This document shows positions 61,909 to 64,000 of a stretch of DNA of 64,000 nt, piece after piece. Every line of letters begins with the position of its first letter. Position 1 is the first letter of the stretch. The position numbers and the translations under genes were made by a program. The DNA is from JABDMH01 sp965222645 (GTDB lineage Bacteria; Bacteroidota; Bacteroidia; Chitinophagales; Saprospiraceae). The notes beneath the pieces are model-generated. The model was not told where the DNA came from. It was given only the letters and a program-made list of their open reading frames with translations, and searched no databases. The stretch is taken from contig OZ244968.1 of assembly GCA_965222645.1 (NCBI GenBank), positions 3,224,001 to 3,288,000 on the forward strand, given 5' to 3'.

Positions 61909-64000
61909 ATGAAGTATATATATATTCCACTTGCCTGCTTTTTTATCGTTACACACACTTTCGGCCAGGAAAATAAGGTAGACATATCCAAGATGATGCA
62001 CCATCAGGGATTTATTGATTTTTATTGGGATGATAATGAAGGCAAGATCTACCTGGAGATAAATGCTTTTGACAAAGACATTTTATATACTACTGGGTTA
62101 TCTGCTGGGGTGGGATCAAACGACATCGGCCTTGACAGAGGGCAGCTGGGTGGCCAACATCTGGTGACATTTGTGAAAATCGGAAACAAAATTCTCCTGA
62201 AAGAAAAAAATCTTCGCTATCGTGCCAATAGCGATAATCAGCTCGAACGAAGAGCTGTCAAAGAAGCATTTGCAGAAAGTGTCTTATGGGGTTTTACTGT
62301 AGAGCAAGAAACAGATGGTGGATATCTGGTCGATGCAACATCCTTTATTATCAGGGATGCCCACGGAGTGGGCCAAAGACTGGCCAGAAACAATCAGGGA
62401 AATTACCGGATCGATCTTTCCCGGAGTGCAATCTACTTGCCGCGCACAAAAAATTTCCCCGACAATACGGAATTGGATGCAATGATCACTCTTACCGGAG
62501 AGCCCAAAGGTGGTCTTATAAGATCGGTCACCCCCAGTGCCGAAGCAGTCACGGTTAGGCAACACCACTCCTTCATAAAACTCCCTGATGAAAACTATAC
62601 CCCGAGGCCATTCGATCCGCGCTGTGGCTATTTCCCAATTTCCTATTTTGACTATGCGACCAGCATAGATCAACCCATTGTGCAACGCTTTATCCGCAGA
62701 CACAGATTGACGAAAAAGGACCCAGGTGCTGCGATGAGTCCCCCCGTCAAGCCCATCATCTATTATTTAGATCCCGGCACCCCCGAGCCCATCAGATCAG
62801 CTTTGCTCGAAGGTGCCTCCTGGTGGGATCAGGCCTTTGAGGCAGCGGGTTACCAGAATGCTTTTCAGGTACAGATGCTCCCGGATGATGCCGATGCCAT
62901 GGACGTAAGGTACAATGTGATACAATGGGTGCATCGATCCACCAGGGGATGGTCTTACGGAATGTCGATCACAGACCCGCGTACCGGAGAGATCTTAAAG
63001 GGTCATGTGTCGCTGGGTTCATTGAGAGTGCGGCAGGACTATCTCATTGCTCAGGGACTTGATGCGGTGTTTAAAGAGGGCAAATCAAACGAACCACTGG
63101 TAGAAATGGCCTTGGCCCGGTTGCGCCAATTGTCTGCTCATGAGGTTGGTCATACTCTGGGATTGGCACACAATTTTGCGGCCTCTACCAATGATAGGGC
63201 CTCTGTGATGGACTATCCACACCCCTATATTGCCCTGGCAGAAGACGGCTCTCTTAATTTTGACAATGCTTACGATACCGGCATCGGAGAATGGGATAAA
63301 CGAGCTATAATTTATGGATATCAAGATTTTGAAGACGCCACCAGTCAGTCGGCCAGGCTATGGAACATTTTAAGCGAGACCGATCAAATGGATCTTCGAT
63401 ATATCTCTGATCAGGATGCCCGCCCAATGTACAGCGCCCACCCTTATGGACATCTGTGGGACGGTGGAGCTTCACCTGTTGAAGAATTGGATAGAATGAT
63501 CAAAGTACGTCAAACTGCACTTTCCAATTTTGGACTCGATAATATCGCTGAGAAAACGCCGACTGGTGAGCTGGAAAATGTCTTAGTGCCCCTTTATTTA
63601 GGGCATAGGTATCAAGTGGAGGCCGTATCAAAACTCATCGGGGGCGTACATTACAGATATGCGGTAAAAGGTCAGAAAGATATCGAGACAACGGTCGTAG
63701 ATCCACAGTCTCAAGATCGTGCAATCCAGTCTTTGCTGAAAACATTGTCTCCCGATTTTCTCGCATTGCCGGAAAGGATTATCCGGTTGATCCCTCCCAG
63801 ACCAATGGCCTACAGCCGGGACAGGGAACTCTTTAAGATCCGCACTGGAATTACTTTCGATCCTGTAAGTGTGGCAGAGGCCTCGGCAACCTGGACGCTC
63901 AGCTTTATGCTCAATCCAGCACGAGTATCCCGCATGGTCGAACAACACGGGCGAAATAATCTGCACATGACAGCAGCTGACTATCTCGGACTTATCAGTA
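61909..64000 (+). CDS. Zinc-dependent metalloprotease (DUF5117/DUF4953 type), cut by right edge
   Basis: The open frame from the ATG at 61909 runs off the window after 697 codons. A signal peptide covers 1-19 (YIPLACFFIVTHTFG). The N-terminal part carries DUF5118/DUF5117-like features (FIDFYWDDNEGKIYLEI, VGSNDIGLDRGQLGGQHLVT). The metzincin-like zinc site is complete: LSAHEVGHTLGLAHNFAAS (HExxHxxGxxH), with VMDYPHPYI as a possible Met-turn equivalent. These large secreted proteases are common in Bacteroidota; substrates are unknown. The remaining C-terminus lies outside the window. Confidence 0.92.
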   Translation, partial: MKYIYIPLACFFIVTHTFGQENKVDISKMMHHQGFIDFYWDDNEGKIYLEINAFDKDILYTTGLSAGVGSNDIGLDRGQLGGQHLVTFVKIGNKILLKEKNLRYRANSDNQLERRAVKEAFAESVLWGFTVEQETDGGYLVDATSFIIRDAHGVGQRLARNNQGNYRIDLSRSAIYLPRTKNFPDNTELDAMITLTGEPKGGLIRSVTPSAEAVTVRQHHSFIKLPDENYTPRPFDPRCGYFPISYFDYATSIDQPIVQRFIRRHRLTKKDPGAAMSPPVKPIIYYLDPGTPEPIRSALLEGASWWDQAFEAAGYQNAFQVQMLPDDADAMDVRYNVIQWVHRSTRGWSYGMSITDPRTGEILKGHVSLGSLRVRQDYLIAQGLDAVFKEGKSNEPLVEMALARLRQLSAHEVGHTLGLAHNFAASTNDRASVMDYPHPYIALAEDGSLNFDNAYDTGIGEWDKRAIIYGYQDFEDATSQSARLWNILSETDQMDLRYISDQDARPMYSAHPYGHLWDGGASPVEELDRMIKVRQTALSNFGLDNIAEKTPTGELENVLVPLYLGHRYQVEAVSKLIGGVHYRYAVKGQKDIETTVVDPQSQDRAIQSLLKTLSPDFLALPERIIRLIPPRPMAYSRDRELFKIRTGITFDPVSVAEASATWTLSFMLNPARVSRMVEQHGRNNLHMTAADYLGLIS

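Noticed and set aside
1..64000. tRNA or rRNA genes and complete insertion sequences.
   Set aside because: I looked in the intergenic gaps and saw no cloverleaf with a conserved T-arm, no rRNA sequence and no transposase frame; a covariance-model scan would be needed to exclude small RNAs.

Overview
The window looks like a chromosomal stretch of a Bacteroidota bacterium, most like the Saprospiria/Chitinophagia side of the phylum. Seen in sequence: type IX secretion (T9SS) C-terminal sorting domains, SprB-type repeats with a gliding-motility-associated C-terminal domain, a Bat (Bacteroides aerotolerance) operon, a TonB-dependent receptor paired with a DUF4249 lipoprotein, an ATP synthase operon without beta and epsilon genes, and several TAnnTTTG promoter elements. 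A species cannot be named from the sequence.

Layout. 0-6.4 kb: two-component pair (response regulator cut by the left edge), a DUF1573 protein, DUF4271 and HemD genes, a NudL-type Nudix hydrolase and a convergent CNNM/CBS membrane protein. 6.5-19.6 kb: envelope and housekeeping genes (DUF2807, LptC, a 1007-residue gliding-type surface protein, PssA, RsmI, a beta-helix T9SS protein, LpdA, a PSP1/RicT-like protein, HolB, QueD and a small T9SS protein). 19.8-22.8 kb: a 178-bp fold-back element, then an FAD oxidoreductase plus polyferredoxin-type membrane protein pair. 22.8-24.4 kb: an AbiEii-type toxin-antitoxin module and a decayed AAA ATPase. 24.6-29.7 kb: a surface cluster (lipoprotein, small barrel-like protein, DUF4249, TonB receptor). 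29.8-35 kb: ATP synthase genes B-E-F-H-A-G on the minus strand. 35-39.6 kb: NAD synthetase, a decayed M23 peptidase gene and two unrecognised secreted proteins.

39.7-47.4 kb: the MoxR-DUF58-Bat operon, with a short second BatD-like gene. 47.4-52 kb: a second AbiEii-type module, AsnRS, another decayed ATPase gene, and DUF3108 and DUF4230 genes. 52.2-64 kb: a frameshifted POT peptide transporter, an intact AAA_14/DUF4143 ATPase, an SRAP protein, a phosphoesterase, an HtrA protease, a UvrD helicase fused to a PD-(D/E)XK nuclease, and a zinc metalloprotease cut by the right edge.

Most of the window is ordinary housekeeping and envelope biology. The less expected parts are the fold-back element, a heptamer repeat at the start of a lipoprotein gene that could switch its reading frame, the number of visibly decayed or frameshifted genes, a hairpin between atpE and atpF, the two nucleotidyltransferase toxin modules, and the unassigned FAD/Fe-S membrane pair. 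No tRNA, rRNA, CRISPR array or complete insertion sequence was recognised. All domain names are from memory of the families; no searches were run.
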